A stretch of DNA of 64,000 nucleotides from UBA7957 sp965222695 (GCA_965222695.1 OZ244967.1:4154001-4218000); one strand, 5' to 3'. Positions 54,685-62,937 are shown, numbered from the stretch's first letter. A program made the numbers and translations. The notes: a model not told the origin generated them from the letters alone.

Positions 54685-55926
54685 ATGAATAATAAAACGA
54701 ATAATCCGGCCCCGCTCTACAATCGCATCAGGGATGTCTTCGATAACGGATTCAGGATTGACTGGGTCACCACGGCTTTTATTCTGGCCAATCATCTTGT
54801 GTGTCTGATAGCTACGCCGGTCGCTTATTATGCCGCACCTGATAATTTCTGGAAGGTAATGCTGGCCTGGACGCTGATACATGCACTGGTGGGCAGTTTA
54901 TCAACGACGGTGTACTCCCATCGTTTGATCGCCCATGGCGCAGCACGCTACATCAGCTGGCCGGTGCATATAGTGTTCGGGTTTATCGGGCAGGTGTTTT
55001 CCATGCAAGGCAGCGTTCGCCGCTGGGTGTCAATGCATGTGATGCACCATGGCGTGGACCGCAGCGGCAAACATCATCTGGACCCTTACAGCGCGACTTG
55101 GTTCGACAGCACATGGCGCAACTTTTTGTGGTCTCATGTATTGACCTATTTTTTCTTTCATCCGCACTCCACCGAGGCTGATCGCGCATTTACCGCAAAA
55201 GGCAGTTCGCCGCTGATTTGGCAGGATAAGCTCTATCTGCCTCTATTGATCGGTTTGAATTACGTTTTGCCACTGGTGGTGGGATTTCTCATCACAGGCA
55301 CTGTTGCAGGCGCGCTTTGTCTGATGATTGCATCCGTCGGAGGGTTTACGCTTGCCCAGCACAACACCTGGACGGTCAACAGCGTGACGCATATGTGGGG
55401 GTTCACCAAAGGCATCAATAGCTCGGCGAAAAATAACTATCTGTGGCTCGGACCTTTAGGTGAGGGAAATCATCATGCTGATCACCATGATTATCCCAGG
55501 GATTATCGCAACGGCTTCGGCTGGACGGGCTGGTTACTGGATCCTACGCGCTATGTGATTTTGTTACTCAGAGCCTTGGGACTGGTGAAAGGGTTGAACC
55601 GCGCCAGTAAAAGTCGCGAAGCGGAAATTATCGCTCAGCGCAAACTGTATGAAGCACAGGCAAGAACCCAACCCACCCTGTGGGAAAAATGGGAGGCCAG
55701 ACTGGACAATCTCAGACAGGAGTGGCTGGAGGCGACTCGCCAGTGGGAAGATTTCAAATTGAAGAAAATTCAATTGAAGTCCATGGCGCTGCCAACATTG
55801 GAGTTACGCGAAAAACTGGCGCAGCTGAAGGCGGAGATGGAAGTTGCCCGGCGTGCAATGAGAGCCAGAAAACAAGCGTTTTTTGACGCGATCTATGAAA
55901 TGCGAGTTTTGCATTACGCCACTTAA
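54685..55926 (+). CDS. Membrane acyl-CoA/acyl-lipid desaturase (stearoyl-CoA desaturase family)
   Basis: The 413-residue protein has the three histidine boxes of membrane di-iron desaturases: HRLIAH, HVMHH and EGNHHADHH, with four hydrophobic segments between them, and a fourth His-containing segment AQHNTWTVNSVTH. It introduces a cis double bond, probably at the delta-9 position, to tune membrane fluidity. I start at ATG 54685, with AAGG upstream. An unusual feature is the C-terminal extension of about 90 residues (about 315-405), rich in Glu, Arg, Leu and Ala and likely a coiled coil. The gene is followed directly by an insertion sequence. Confidence 0.88.
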   Translation: MNNKTNNPAPLYNRIRDVFDNGFRIDWVTTAFILANHLVCLIATPVAYYAAPDNFWKVMLAWTLIHALVGSLSTTVYSHRLIAHGAARYISWPVHIVFGFIGQVFSMQGSVRRWVSMHVMHHGVDRSGKHHLDPYSATWFDSTWRNFLWSHVLTYFFFHPHSTEADRAFTAKGSSPLIWQDKLYLPLLIGLNYVLPLVVGFLITGTVAGALCLMIASVGGFTLAQHNTWTVNSVTHMWGFTKGINSSAKNNYLWLGPLGEGNHHADHHDYPRDYRNGFGWTGWLLDPTRYVILLLRALGLVKGLNRASKSREAEIIAQRKLYEAQARTQPTLWEKWEARLDNLRQEWLEATRQWEDFKLKKIQLKSMALPTLELREKLAQLKAEMEVARRAMRARKQAFFDAIYEMRVLHYAT

Positions 55927-55943
55927 GGTTCTTAGAGCCATAT

Positions 55944-55955
55944 ATGGTTCGCCCC
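55944..55955. repeat. IS subterminal inverted repeat, transposase 3' side
   Basis: ATGGTTCGCCCC, exact reverse complement of the repeat at 57402-57413. It lies 18 bp after the desaturase stop codon. Confidence 0.85.
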
Positions 55956-56269
55956 GTTATGCAAGAATAAAATGTAGTACTCATAAAGAAGTTATTGCAG
56001 CCATATATCCGGTATCGAATCGAGAACGCTTGTCGCGCTCTGTCGTACCCTGATGGAATTCGCTCGCCCCTGGCCTCATCAGTTCAGCGGTCTACCTCGT
56101 GGTGACCATAGGCTCTATCAGGCTCCCAGGTGCGCGGTTTATAACCCTTTATGCCATCACTGTGATTTCACTCTTTGCAATTGGATGAGGCTTAGCTTCA
56201 CGGACTCTTAACCTAAATATCAGTACCTTGTGTTATTCCAGCGCAACGCATGAACGACTCGCCCTTTTA
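55956..56269 (-). ncRNA. Putative bridge/seek RNA region of the IS
   Basis: This 314-bp non-coding stretch lies between the transposase stop and the inverted repeat. In IS1111-group elements the guide RNA that pairs with target and donor DNA is encoded on this side. I did not derive the fold or the guide loops; the call rests on position. Confidence 0.4.
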
Positions 56270-57319
56270 TCACACCCTGGCCAGAGTTGCGGTGGAGTAG
56301 TCTTCGCCGTTTTTTAACAACGCATAGGCGACGCGTGCTATTTTATTGGCCATCGCCACAATAGCGACGTTCATGTGACTGCGCTGTTTGAGCGCCTGGC
56401 ACCATCGCTGGGTGTTCGTGCGACATTGGTCGACATGCACAACCACAGAACGAGCACCGTGTATCAGCAAGGTTCGCAGGTAAACGTCTCCTCGCTTGCT
56501 GATACCCAACAACGTTGGCTTGCCCCCTGTTGAGTGCTGTCGTGGCACCAGACCCAACCAGGCCCCCAGTTCCCGGCCATTGCGAAACGACTTGATATCG
56601 CCGATACCCGCCAGCAGTGCCGTTGCCACCAGTGGGCCGACCCCTGGGATCGTCATCAGCCGCTTTGCCTGCTCATCCTGCTTAGCCAACCTCTGCAGTG
56701 TGTCGTCGTAATCAGTCACCCGCTGGTCACTGTGCAAAAGCTCTTCATACATCCGTTGGAGTTGCTCGCGAAACAAGTCACTCAAGCCGTTGTCGGCATC
56801 CTCCAAGACCTCGGGCAACCGGTTAATCACTGTTGCCCGTCCTCGGGCCAGGACAAGACCATACTCCTGGAGCAATCCGCGAATCTGATTCACTTGCGCA
56901 GTACGTTGCCCAACCGCCAGACTACGCAATCGGTGTATGGCTTGTATATCCTGCTGGGCCACCTCCTTGATCGCGACAAAACGCATGCCGGGACGTTGCA
57001 CCGCTTCGCTAATGGCCTCAGCATCTGCCGCATCGCTTTTGTTCGACTTGACATAGGGCTTGACAAACTGTGGGGCTATCAGCTTTACCTTGTGCCCGTA
57101 AGACTGAAATAAACGACCCCAATAATGGGCGCTGCCACAAGCCTCCATGGCCACCAGACAGGGCTGTTGTTTGACCATCCATTGTTTCAATAACTGCCGG
57201 TTCATTTTTCGATTCATCACTTTGCGCCCCGACTGATCAGCGGCAAAAACCTGAAAGCTGTTCTTCGCCAAATCGATAGCGATTACTTTTAACGGGTGTT
57301 TTTCGGTATCATGTTTCAT
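56270..57319 (-). CDS. IS110-family DEDD transposase
   Basis: The 349-residue recombinase starts at ATG 57319 (MKHDTEKHPLKVIAIDLAKN). The RuvC-like DEDD residues can be placed at Asp16, Glu59, Asp96 and Asp99 (IAIDLAKN, AMEACGS, SDAADAE). The C-terminal Transposase_20 domain begins with MTIPGVGPLVATALLAGIGD and has the conserved GGKPTLLGISKRGDVYLRTLLIHGARS region around the second catalytic serine. The frame is open 33 codons further upstream but would cross the IS end. No frameshift or stop is present. Confidence 0.93.
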   Translation of the reverse strand: MKHDTEKHPLKVIAIDLAKNSFQVFAADQSGRKVMNRKMNRQLLKQWMVKQQPCLVAMEACGSAHYWGRLFQSYGHKVKLIAPQFVKPYVKSNKSDAADAEAISEAVQRPGMRFVAIKEVAQQDIQAIHRLRSLAVGQRTAQVNQIRGLLQEYGLVLARGRATVINRLPEVLEDADNGLSDLFREQLQRMYEELLHSDQRVTDYDDTLQRLAKQDEQAKRLMTIPGVGPLVATALLAGIGDIKSFRNGRELGAWLGLVPRQHSTGGKPTLLGISKRGDVYLRTLLIHGARSVVVHVDQCRTNTQRWCQALKQRSHMNVAIVAMANKIARVAYALLKNGEDYSTATLARV

Positions 57320-57401
57320 GGTTCGCTCCTTCATCTCGTTGTTTGGCTCACACAGTAGCCGTCTTAAATACCCAGTCATTACTATAATGACTTTGAGAGG
57401 A

Positions 57402-57413
57402 GGGGCGAACCAT
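57402..57413. repeat. IS subterminal inverted repeat, transposase 5' side
   Basis: GGGGCGAACCAT, exact reverse complement of the repeat at 55944-55955. The dispersed 59-bp repeat begins 14 bp beyond it. Confidence 0.85.
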
Positions 57414-57427
57414 TCCATTAGTTCAAG

Positions 57428-57537
57428 ATCTCTGTGTCGTCGCGAGAATACGCTGATTTGAGTCAGATTTTATTCTGATTGGAGGCGCATAGTGGTTATA
57501 CGCAACGACGATCAGGAGGAAATCTGGCCAAACTCAA
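57428..57537. repeat. Dispersed structured repeat, copy B (long hairpin)
   Basis: The first 59 bp (57428-57486) match 18084-18142. Here the element continues into a second arm that folds back: TTGAGT (57458-57463) with ACTCAA (57532-57537), CAGATTT (57464-57470) with AAATCTG (57520-57526), and CTGAT (57475-57479) with ATCAG (57511-57515), separated by small internal loops. The apex has GCGCAT ... ATACGC, which can also pair apart from one mismatch. It looks like a REP/MITE-like element or a structured RNA. The flank between it and katA shows no gene. Confidence 0.75.
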
Positions 57538-57603
57538 CGAATTCGCAGTAGGCACAGAGATTTTGAACAGGCTCATAGTGGCCATCATTCTGAGCGAATC
57601 CGC

Positions 57604-57645
57604 ACCGGGGAAGCTTGTCCGCTTACACGAACAAGCTTCCCCGGT
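57604..57645 (-). terminator. 15-bp perfect hairpin after katA
   Basis: Arms ACCGGGGAAGCTTGT and ACAAGCTTCCCCGGT are exact reverse complements around a 12-nt loop, starting 15 bp past the katA stop codon. The stem is very stable but there is no T-tract on either side, so it may act with Rho or protect the katA mRNA end. Confidence 0.55.
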
Positions 57646-57660
57646 TAACAGGCTCGGTGA

Positions 57661-59109
57661 TCACTCCACCTCGCTGAGCGGTATTCCCAGTGCTTTTGCA
57701 ATACCTTTGCCGTAAGCCGGATCGGCCATATAACAGTGACGGATATGGCGTTTCTGGATCTCAACCGGTGCCTCACCGATAGATCGTGCCGTGTTGTTGA
57801 ACAACAGCTGCTGCTGATCGGGCGTCATTAGACGGAACAATGCTCCCGGCTGGGAATAATAGTCGCTATCCTCACGATGATCCCAATGATCAGCGGCTCC
57901 CTCAAGTGGCAAGGGTGGATCCTGGAATTCGGCCTGCTCAGCCCATTCGCCCTGATCATTCGGTTCATAACCGAGCGTGCTTCCATGATTAGCGTCAACC
58001 CGCATGGCGCCGTCGCGATGATAACTGTGAACCGGGCAGCGCGGGGCGTTGACCGGTATCAGATGATGATTGACACCCAGTCGATAGCGTTGCGCATCGC
58101 CGTAAGAGAATAAACGCCCCTGCAGCATTTTATCCGGTGAAAAGCCGATACCTGGCACCACGCTGGCGGGATTGAACGCGGATTGTTCGACTTCGGCGAA
58201 AAAATTCTCCGGATTTTGATTGAGTTCCATGACGCCGACTTCGATAAGCGGATAGTCCTTGTGCGGCCAGACCTTGGTGAGATCGAAAGGATGATAGGGC
58301 ACTTTTGCGGCATCGGCTTCAGGCATAATCTGTACATAAAGTGTCCATTTCGGAAAATCGCCGTTTTCGATACTGTCGAACAGGTCACGCTGATGGCTTT
58401 CCCGGTCTTTGCCGATAATGGCTTCAGCCTCTTGATCCGTTAGATTCCGGATCCCTTGCTGGGTTTTAAGATGAAACTTAACCCAGTGCCGCTCTTTGTT
58501 AGCGTTGATAAAGCTGAAAGTGTGGCTGCCGAAACCGTGCATATGTCTGTAGCTGGCGGGAATACCGCGGTCACTCATGACGATGGTGATCTGGTGTAAC
58601 GCCTCGGGTAAGGATGTCCAAAAGTCCCAGTTATTCTTCGCACTACGCATATTGGTGCGTGGATCACGTTTGACCGCATGGTTGAGGTCGGGAAATTTGA
58701 GCGGATCGCGTAAAAAGAATACCGGCGTATTATTACCCACCAGATCCCAGTTACCTTCCTCGGTATAGAACTTCACCGCGAATCCGCGGATATCGCGTTC
58801 CGCGTCGGCGGCACCACGTTCACCCGCCACTGTGGTAAAACGGGCAAATAAGTCGGTTTTTTTGCCCACTTCCGCGAATATTTTCGCGCGCGTGTAGCGA
58901 GTGATATCCTTGGTGACGGTAAAAGTGCCATAGGCCGCCGACCCCTTGGCATGCATTCGGCGCTCGGGAATCACCTCGCGGTCAAAATGGGCGAGTTTTT
59001 CCAGGAACCAGACGTCTTGCAGAAGTTGTGGCCCCCGGGCGCCTGCAGTCATCACATGTTGATTATTGGCTACGGGACATCCCGCGCTGGTCGTCAGTTT
59101 CTTGCTCAT
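57661..59109 (-). CDS. katA: Monofunctional haem catalase (small-subunit type)
   Basis: The 482-residue catalase degrades hydrogen peroxide. The distal His53 is in ERRMHAKG, the distal Asn126 in VGNNTPVFF, and the proximal haem Tyr lies in LFSYGDAQRYRLG (about residue 336). The length fits small-subunit (clade 3) catalases, with no C-terminal flavodoxin-like domain. No signal peptide, so it is cytoplasmic. GAGGAA lies eight bases before the ATG. It is divergent from oxyR, across a 189-bp gap, which strongly suggests OxyR control. Confidence 0.95.
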   Translation of the reverse strand: MSKKLTTSAGCPVANNQHVMTAGARGPQLLQDVWFLEKLAHFDREVIPERRMHAKGSAAYGTFTVTKDITRYTRAKIFAEVGKKTDLFARFTTVAGERGAADAERDIRGFAVKFYTEEGNWDLVGNNTPVFFLRDPLKFPDLNHAVKRDPRTNMRSAKNNWDFWTSLPEALHQITIVMSDRGIPASYRHMHGFGSHTFSFINANKERHWVKFHLKTQQGIRNLTDQEAEAIIGKDRESHQRDLFDSIENGDFPKWTLYVQIMPEADAAKVPYHPFDLTKVWPHKDYPLIEVGVMELNQNPENFFAEVEQSAFNPASVVPGIGFSPDKMLQGRLFSYGDAQRYRLGVNHHLIPVNAPRCPVHSYHRDGAMRVDANHGSTLGYEPNDQGEWAEQAEFQDPPLPLEGAADHWDHREDSDYYSQPGALFRLMTPDQQQLLFNNTARSIGEAPVEIQKRHIRHCYMADPAYGKGIAKALGIPLSEVE

Positions 59110-59263
59110 TGATTAAATTCCTCGTTATGTGTTGGCAGCATTTGAATCCCGTTTCGGTAACCCTCGGGACGAAACGCTCGGACGGGTTTGTCTTGCGTGT
59201 ACATCTTGTAAACGAAATTAGCGGATAGATTTATGTGTGTAAAACGATTAATAATTGGATTAG

Positions 59264-59282
59264 TATTCGTATTTTACGAATA
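59264..59282. promoter_or_regulatory. Palindrome in the katA-oxyR gap, candidate LysR-type operator
   Basis: TATTCGTA / TACGAATA with a 3-bp spacer ends 16 bp before the oxyR start codon. The symmetric T-N11-A layout fits a LysR-family site, so OxyR autoregulation is a reasonable inference. I did not find a clean match to the four-part ATAG OxyR consensus. Confidence 0.5.
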
Positions 59283-59298
59283 TTGAAGATAAACCCGT

Positions 59299-60210
59299 AT
59301 GAAACAGCTTCCCAGTCTCAAGCAATTGGAATATCTGGTTTCCCTCGCGGAAACACTGCATTTTGGACAGGCATCGGAGAAGTGTCATATCACGCCGTCC
59401 ACCTTAAGCGCCGGTATAAGAGATCTAGAGAAGGTGCTGGGAGTCAGCCTGGCTGAACGGAGCAAGCGGCATGTTCTGATGACGTCTGTCGGAGAAAGGA
59501 TTGCTGCACGTGCGCGGCTGATCCTGCGTGATGCTGAAGATTTAATGGAACTTGCGGCCGCCGATCGCAAGCCCATGGCCGGCGAGATGAGATTGGGTGT
59601 CATTCCGACGATCAGCCCGTTTATGCTGCCAGGCGTTTTACCGGGCCTGCGTAAGCAGTATCCGGATCTGCGTCTTTATCTCAGAGAAGAACAGACCGCC
59701 TCTTTGCTGGCGAAACTGCACGCCGGAGAAATCGACACAGCCCTGATTGCGCTGCCCTTTGCGATCGAAGGATTGGCCTCCAAGGTCTTATTTGAAGACC
59801 ATTTTCTGTTTGCCTGCAATATCCGCCATCCAATGGCGAGCCTGAAGACAGTACCTGTCAGCGAACTTGCCAATCAGTCTCTGCTTTTGCTTGAAGAGGG
59901 GCACTGCCTGCGCGGCCACGCCTTAGAGGCGTGCCATCTCGATCACCGGCAGGAGCGTGCCCAGTTCGAAGCCAGTAGCCTGCATACGCTGGTACAGATG
60001 GTTGCCGCGGGTATGGGTGTAACCCTGCTTCCGCAACTCGCCATTGACGCTCACATTACGCAAGGAACCGCAATTAAGCTGATTCCGCTGGCCACCCCGG
60101 CCTCTCGCCACATAGGACTGGTTTGGCGTCAATCTTCGATGAGAGTAGAGGAATTTGAGATGTTGGGCGAGGTTTTTCGGCCGGCTCTAAGCAGAAAGTC
60201 TAGTGGTTAA
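59299..60210 (+). CDS. oxyR: Hydrogen peroxide-sensing regulator OxyR
   Basis: The 303-residue LysR-type regulator has an N-terminal winged helix (about 1-60) and a C-terminal sensing domain. The redox motif GHCLRGHALEAC holds Cys203 and Cys212, nine residues apart, exactly as Cys199 and Cys208 of E. coli OxyR, so it should form the activating disulfide on peroxide exposure. Its divergent neighbour katA is the likely target; the acyl-CoA dehydrogenase-like gene follows 54 bp downstream on the same strand. Confidence 0.94.
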   Translation: MKQLPSLKQLEYLVSLAETLHFGQASEKCHITPSTLSAGIRDLEKVLGVSLAERSKRHVLMTSVGERIAARARLILRDAEDLMELAAADRKPMAGEMRLGVIPTISPFMLPGVLPGLRKQYPDLRLYLREEQTASLLAKLHAGEIDTALIALPFAIEGLASKVLFEDHFLFACNIRHPMASLKTVPVSELANQSLLLLEEGHCLRGHALEACHLDHRQERAQFEASSLHTLVQMVAAGMGVTLLPQLAIDAHITQGTAIKLIPLATPASRHIGLVWRQSSMRVEEFEMLGEVFRPALSRKSSG

Positions 60211-60264
60211 GCTTTAATATGGCTGGATAATTGTAATCTGTCCAGATGGCACACCGTAGTAACA

Positions 60265-61404
60265 ATGTCGATTGATAGTGATGCAAACCCCGATCAGGTG
60301 CGCGAATCCGTGGCACATTTTACGCGTGATGTCATCAATCCGGCTCTTGCGGCGAGTGGCGGAGCCGATGCTTTTACCCGATGCTGGAGTCTGGCCGCGG
60401 ATTTTGGACTGCTCGGTGTCAATATCGGGAAAGAGTACGGAGGCAGCGGCTTAACTCTGGCGGCTGCTGTCGCCGCGATGGAAAGTCTCGGCGAAAACTG
60501 CAGTGATAATGGCTTCGCCTTTGCTGTAAACGTTTCAGTATTCACTCATGCGGCTACGCTCTCCACGGCGGCAGGCAAACAACAAAAACGGAAATATCTG
60601 GCCCCGCTTTGCCGGGGTGAGCGCATCTGCGCTTACGCGTTGACGGAAGAAAATGCCGGATCTGACGCCTATGCGCTGGAAACCCGTGCAGACCTCGTGG
60701 ATAAAGGTTATGTTCTTAGTGGCCGCAAGCTTTATATATCCCTGGGCCCGATTGCAGATTTCGCACTGGTGTTCGCCAGCACCGATTCCGAACGCGGCCG
60801 TTGGGGTTTAACCGCTTTTATCGTCGATTTAGATACCAAGGGCGTGACTAAAACACCTACTGCCAAGGCCGGGCTTGAAACCGTGCCCATGGGTACGATC
60901 GAATTTGATCATTGTTTCCTGCCGGCAAATCAGGTTCTCGGTACTGTCGGCGGCGGAGCTGCAGTATTTGAGGACTCTCAGAATTGGGAACGGAGTTTTG
61001 TTCTGGCCAGCCACGTTGGTGCGATGAAACGTCAACTTGAGAATACCCTGGACTTTGCGAAATCACGAAAGCAGTTCGGGAAATCCATAAGCCGTTTTCA
61101 ATCCGTGTCGAATCGCATCGCCGATATGGCGCTGCGCCTGGAAACATCGCGCCTGATGCTTGAGCGTCTGGTGCAACTGAAGACCAAGGGAAGACCTATC
61201 CGCCTGGAAAGTGCCATGGCAAAGCTACACATATCCGAATGTTTCCATAACAATTGTCTTGATGCAGTCAGAATATACGCGGCCAAAGGCTACACCGGCG
61301 ATGCCAAGGCTGTTGTGGATCTAAATGATTCACTGGCGGGACTTTTGATCGGCGGAACCAACGATATTCAGCGCGGGATCATTTCGCGTCTGATGGGGGC
61401 CTAG
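60265..61404 (+). CDS. Acyl-CoA dehydrogenase-like flavoenzyme, probable aminoacyl (prolyl)-carrier-protein dehydrogenase
   Basis: The 379-residue protein has the acyl-CoA dehydrogenase fold with the FAD-binding segment TEENAGSDAYALETRA (about 127-142). The catalytic glutamate of medium-chain enzymes, in YEGT near the C-terminus, is replaced (the segment reads LLIGGTNDIQRG). A glutamate is instead found at position 242 in NWERSF, where isovaleryl-CoA dehydrogenase and the prolyl-carrier dehydrogenases PltE, PigA and AnaB have theirs (E244 in AnaB). With the adenylation and carrier genes downstream (6-bp gap), oxidation of a carrier-bound amino acid, most likely proline, is the best reading. 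A lipid-type substrate is less likely. Confidence 0.78.
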   Translation: MSIDSDANPDQVRESVAHFTRDVINPALAASGGADAFTRCWSLAADFGLLGVNIGKEYGGSGLTLAAAVAAMESLGENCSDNGFAFAVNVSVFTHAATLSTAAGKQQKRKYLAPLCRGERICAYALTEENAGSDAYALETRADLVDKGYVLSGRKLYISLGPIADFALVFASTDSERGRWGLTAFIVDLDTKGVTKTPTAKAGLETVPMGTIEFDHCFLPANQVLGTVGGGAAVFEDSQNWERSFVLASHVGAMKRQLENTLDFAKSRKQFGKSISRFQSVSNRIADMALRLETSRLMLERLVQLKTKGRPIRLESAMAKLHISECFHNNCLDAVRIYAAKGYTGDAKAVVDLNDSLAGLLIGGTNDIQRGIISRLMGA

Positions 61405-61410
61405 ACGGCC

Positions 61411-62937
61411 GTGCCTCAATCTTTACCCGATCTGCTAAAAAAAACAGCGGAATTATTTCCCGGTCATTGTGCTTATCGCTGTGCCCATCAGGAAATCACC
61501 TACCGGCGGCTTCTGCGAGAGGCCTGTGCGCTTGCGGCTTATCTTAAAACCGCCGGTGTGAAAAAGGGAGACAGAGTTGGGATACTGCTTCACAGAAATA
61601 TTGAGATGGTCCTGTCGGTGTATGCAACGCTTTTCGCCGGTGCAGCCTATGTACCGATCGATAATACAGCTCCTGCGGAGCGCGTCTCTAAAATTGTCGA
61701 GCAATGCCGATGTAAACTGATTATTACTCAAACAGGCTTGAGTCATCGTGTTGAGCGAGACGACATCCGCTTGATTTTCACCGATTCGGGCGAAGAGTGG
61801 TCAGGAGCAAAGAAAATCAAGAGCAGTCACTTGCCCTTTATATCGCAAGAGGATATTGCCTATATTATTTTTACCTCAGGTACCACCGGCATACCCAAGG
61901 GTATAGTGCACAGCCATGCCAGTGCCTGCGCTTTCGCAACGATGATGCGTGACCATTATGGTTTGGATAGCAAAGACCGCATCACCGGTCTGTCGCCGCT
62001 GCATTTCGATATGTCGACTTTCGATCTGTTCGCGTCCGATGCGGCGGGTGCCTGCACCATAGTGTTTTCGGAGGCGGAGCAAAAAATCGCCGCATCCATG
62101 ACCCGATTGACCGAACAGGAGTCGATCAGTGTATGGTACTCAACGCCTTTTTCGCTCATACAGGCACTCGATTACGGTATGCTGGCAGAACGCAATCTGG
62201 AGAAATTGCGCTGGGTGATTTATGCGGGGGAGGCGTTTCCGGGTCATCAGCTGACACGCTTGGTGAATGCAGTTCCGGAGGCAAGGATAAGCAATGCTTA
62301 CGGCCCGGCCGAGGTGAATGTTTGTCACATCTTTGACTTTCCGCCGGGCAAATCCTGGGAGGAAAGCGCAGTCCCGATCGGAAGCCCGTGCCGGGATGTC
62401 ACGGCCAGGGTAGTGGATGATGCCGGAAATCCATCCGCAACAGGTGAGCTTTGGATATCGGCAAAGACTATGATGAACGCCTACTGGCAGGCACCGGAAT
62501 TGACCCGAAAGGCCATGAATTGTACCGATGACGGCAAATGGTATTACAAGACAGGAGATCTTGTCCGAATTGATGACAAGGGTCTGTATTATTTTCTTGG
62601 CCGGCGGGACAGACAGATAAAACTGCGGGGTTTTCGAATAGAGTTGGACGATATTGAGCATGCCTTGAATACCATTCCCGGGGTACGCTTGTCGAGTGCC
62701 ACCGTGCGTGGGGACGAACAGGGCTTAGAGGCTATAGTGGCGGATGTGCAGCTGCGCGAAGGCATTGAATTCAGTGAAAACGCGATAAAGCGAGAGCTGG
62801 CGGCTAAACTGCCCGCCCATGCCGTACCTCAGCGGATCAGAATCAGATCCGTCTTTCCCATGACCAGTACCGGGAAGGTTGACCGGCGTCTGCTTGGCCG
62901 TCTTGATACGACTGTCGCCGAGGGAAAAAAATGTTAG
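61411..62937 (+). CDS. Stand-alone adenylation enzyme, probable L-prolyl-AMP ligase
   Basis: The 508-residue enzyme activates an acid as its adenylate and loads it on a carrier protein. NRPS-type core motifs are clear: A3 TSGTTGIPKG (155-164), A5 NAYGPAEVNVC (295-305), A7 YKTGD (379-383), A8 GRRDRQIKLRGFRIEL (397-412) and A10 TSTGKVDR with Lys489. The NVC after the A5 motif, PLHFDMSTFD and VWYSTPFSL recall PltF, PigI and related L-prolyl ligases. The starting codon is GTG at 61411, 6 bp after the dehydrogenase gene. It overlaps the carrier gene by 7 bp. Substrate specificity is inferred from the gene set; I did not derive the binding-pocket code. Confidence 0.82.
   Translation: MPQSLPDLLKKTAELFPGHCAYRCAHQEITYRRLLREACALAAYLKTAGVKKGDRVGILLHRNIEMVLSVYATLFAGAAYVPIDNTAPAERVSKIVEQCRCKLIITQTGLSHRVERDDIRLIFTDSGEEWSGAKKIKSSHLPFISQEDIAYIIFTSGTTGIPKGIVHSHASACAFATMMRDHYGLDSKDRITGLSPLHFDMSTFDLFASDAAGACTIVFSEAEQKIAASMTRLTEQESISVWYSTPFSLIQALDYGMLAERNLEKLRWVIYAGEAFPGHQLTRLVNAVPEARISNAYGPAEVNVCHIFDFPPGKSWEESAVPIGSPCRDVTARVVDDAGNPSATGELWISAKTMMNAYWQAPELTRKAMNCTDDGKWYYKTGDLVRIDDKGLYYFLGRRDRQIKLRGFRIELDDIEHALNTIPGVRLSSATVRGDEQGLEAIVADVQLREGIEFSENAIKRELAAKLPAHAVPQRIRIRSVFPMTSTGKVDRRLLGRLDTTVAEGKKC

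Larger units (their letters stand above)
55944..57413. mobile_element. IS110-family insertion sequence, IS1111 type
   Basis: A single transposase gene on the minus strand is bounded by a perfect 12-bp inverted repeat (ATGGTTCGCCCC at 55944-55955; GGGGCGAACCAT at 57402-57413). Inverted repeats near but not at the very ends, no obvious target duplication, and a long non-coding stretch after the transposase (314 bp) against a short one before it (82 bp) are features of the IS1111 subgroup. The true tips may extend a few bases beyond the repeats. The transposase is complete, so the element may still be active. It sits between the desaturase gene and the dispersed hairpin repeat. Confidence 0.87.

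Noticed and set aside
54448..54882. 144-codon minus-strand frame overlapping the desaturase start
   Set aside because: It covers the desaturase N-terminus on the other strand and the AT-rich upstream region, with no recognisable domain.
57479..57715. 78-codon plus-strand frame between the IS and katA
   Set aside because: It begins inside the hairpin repeat, runs through the second hairpin and into the katA coding region on the opposite strand; no family features.
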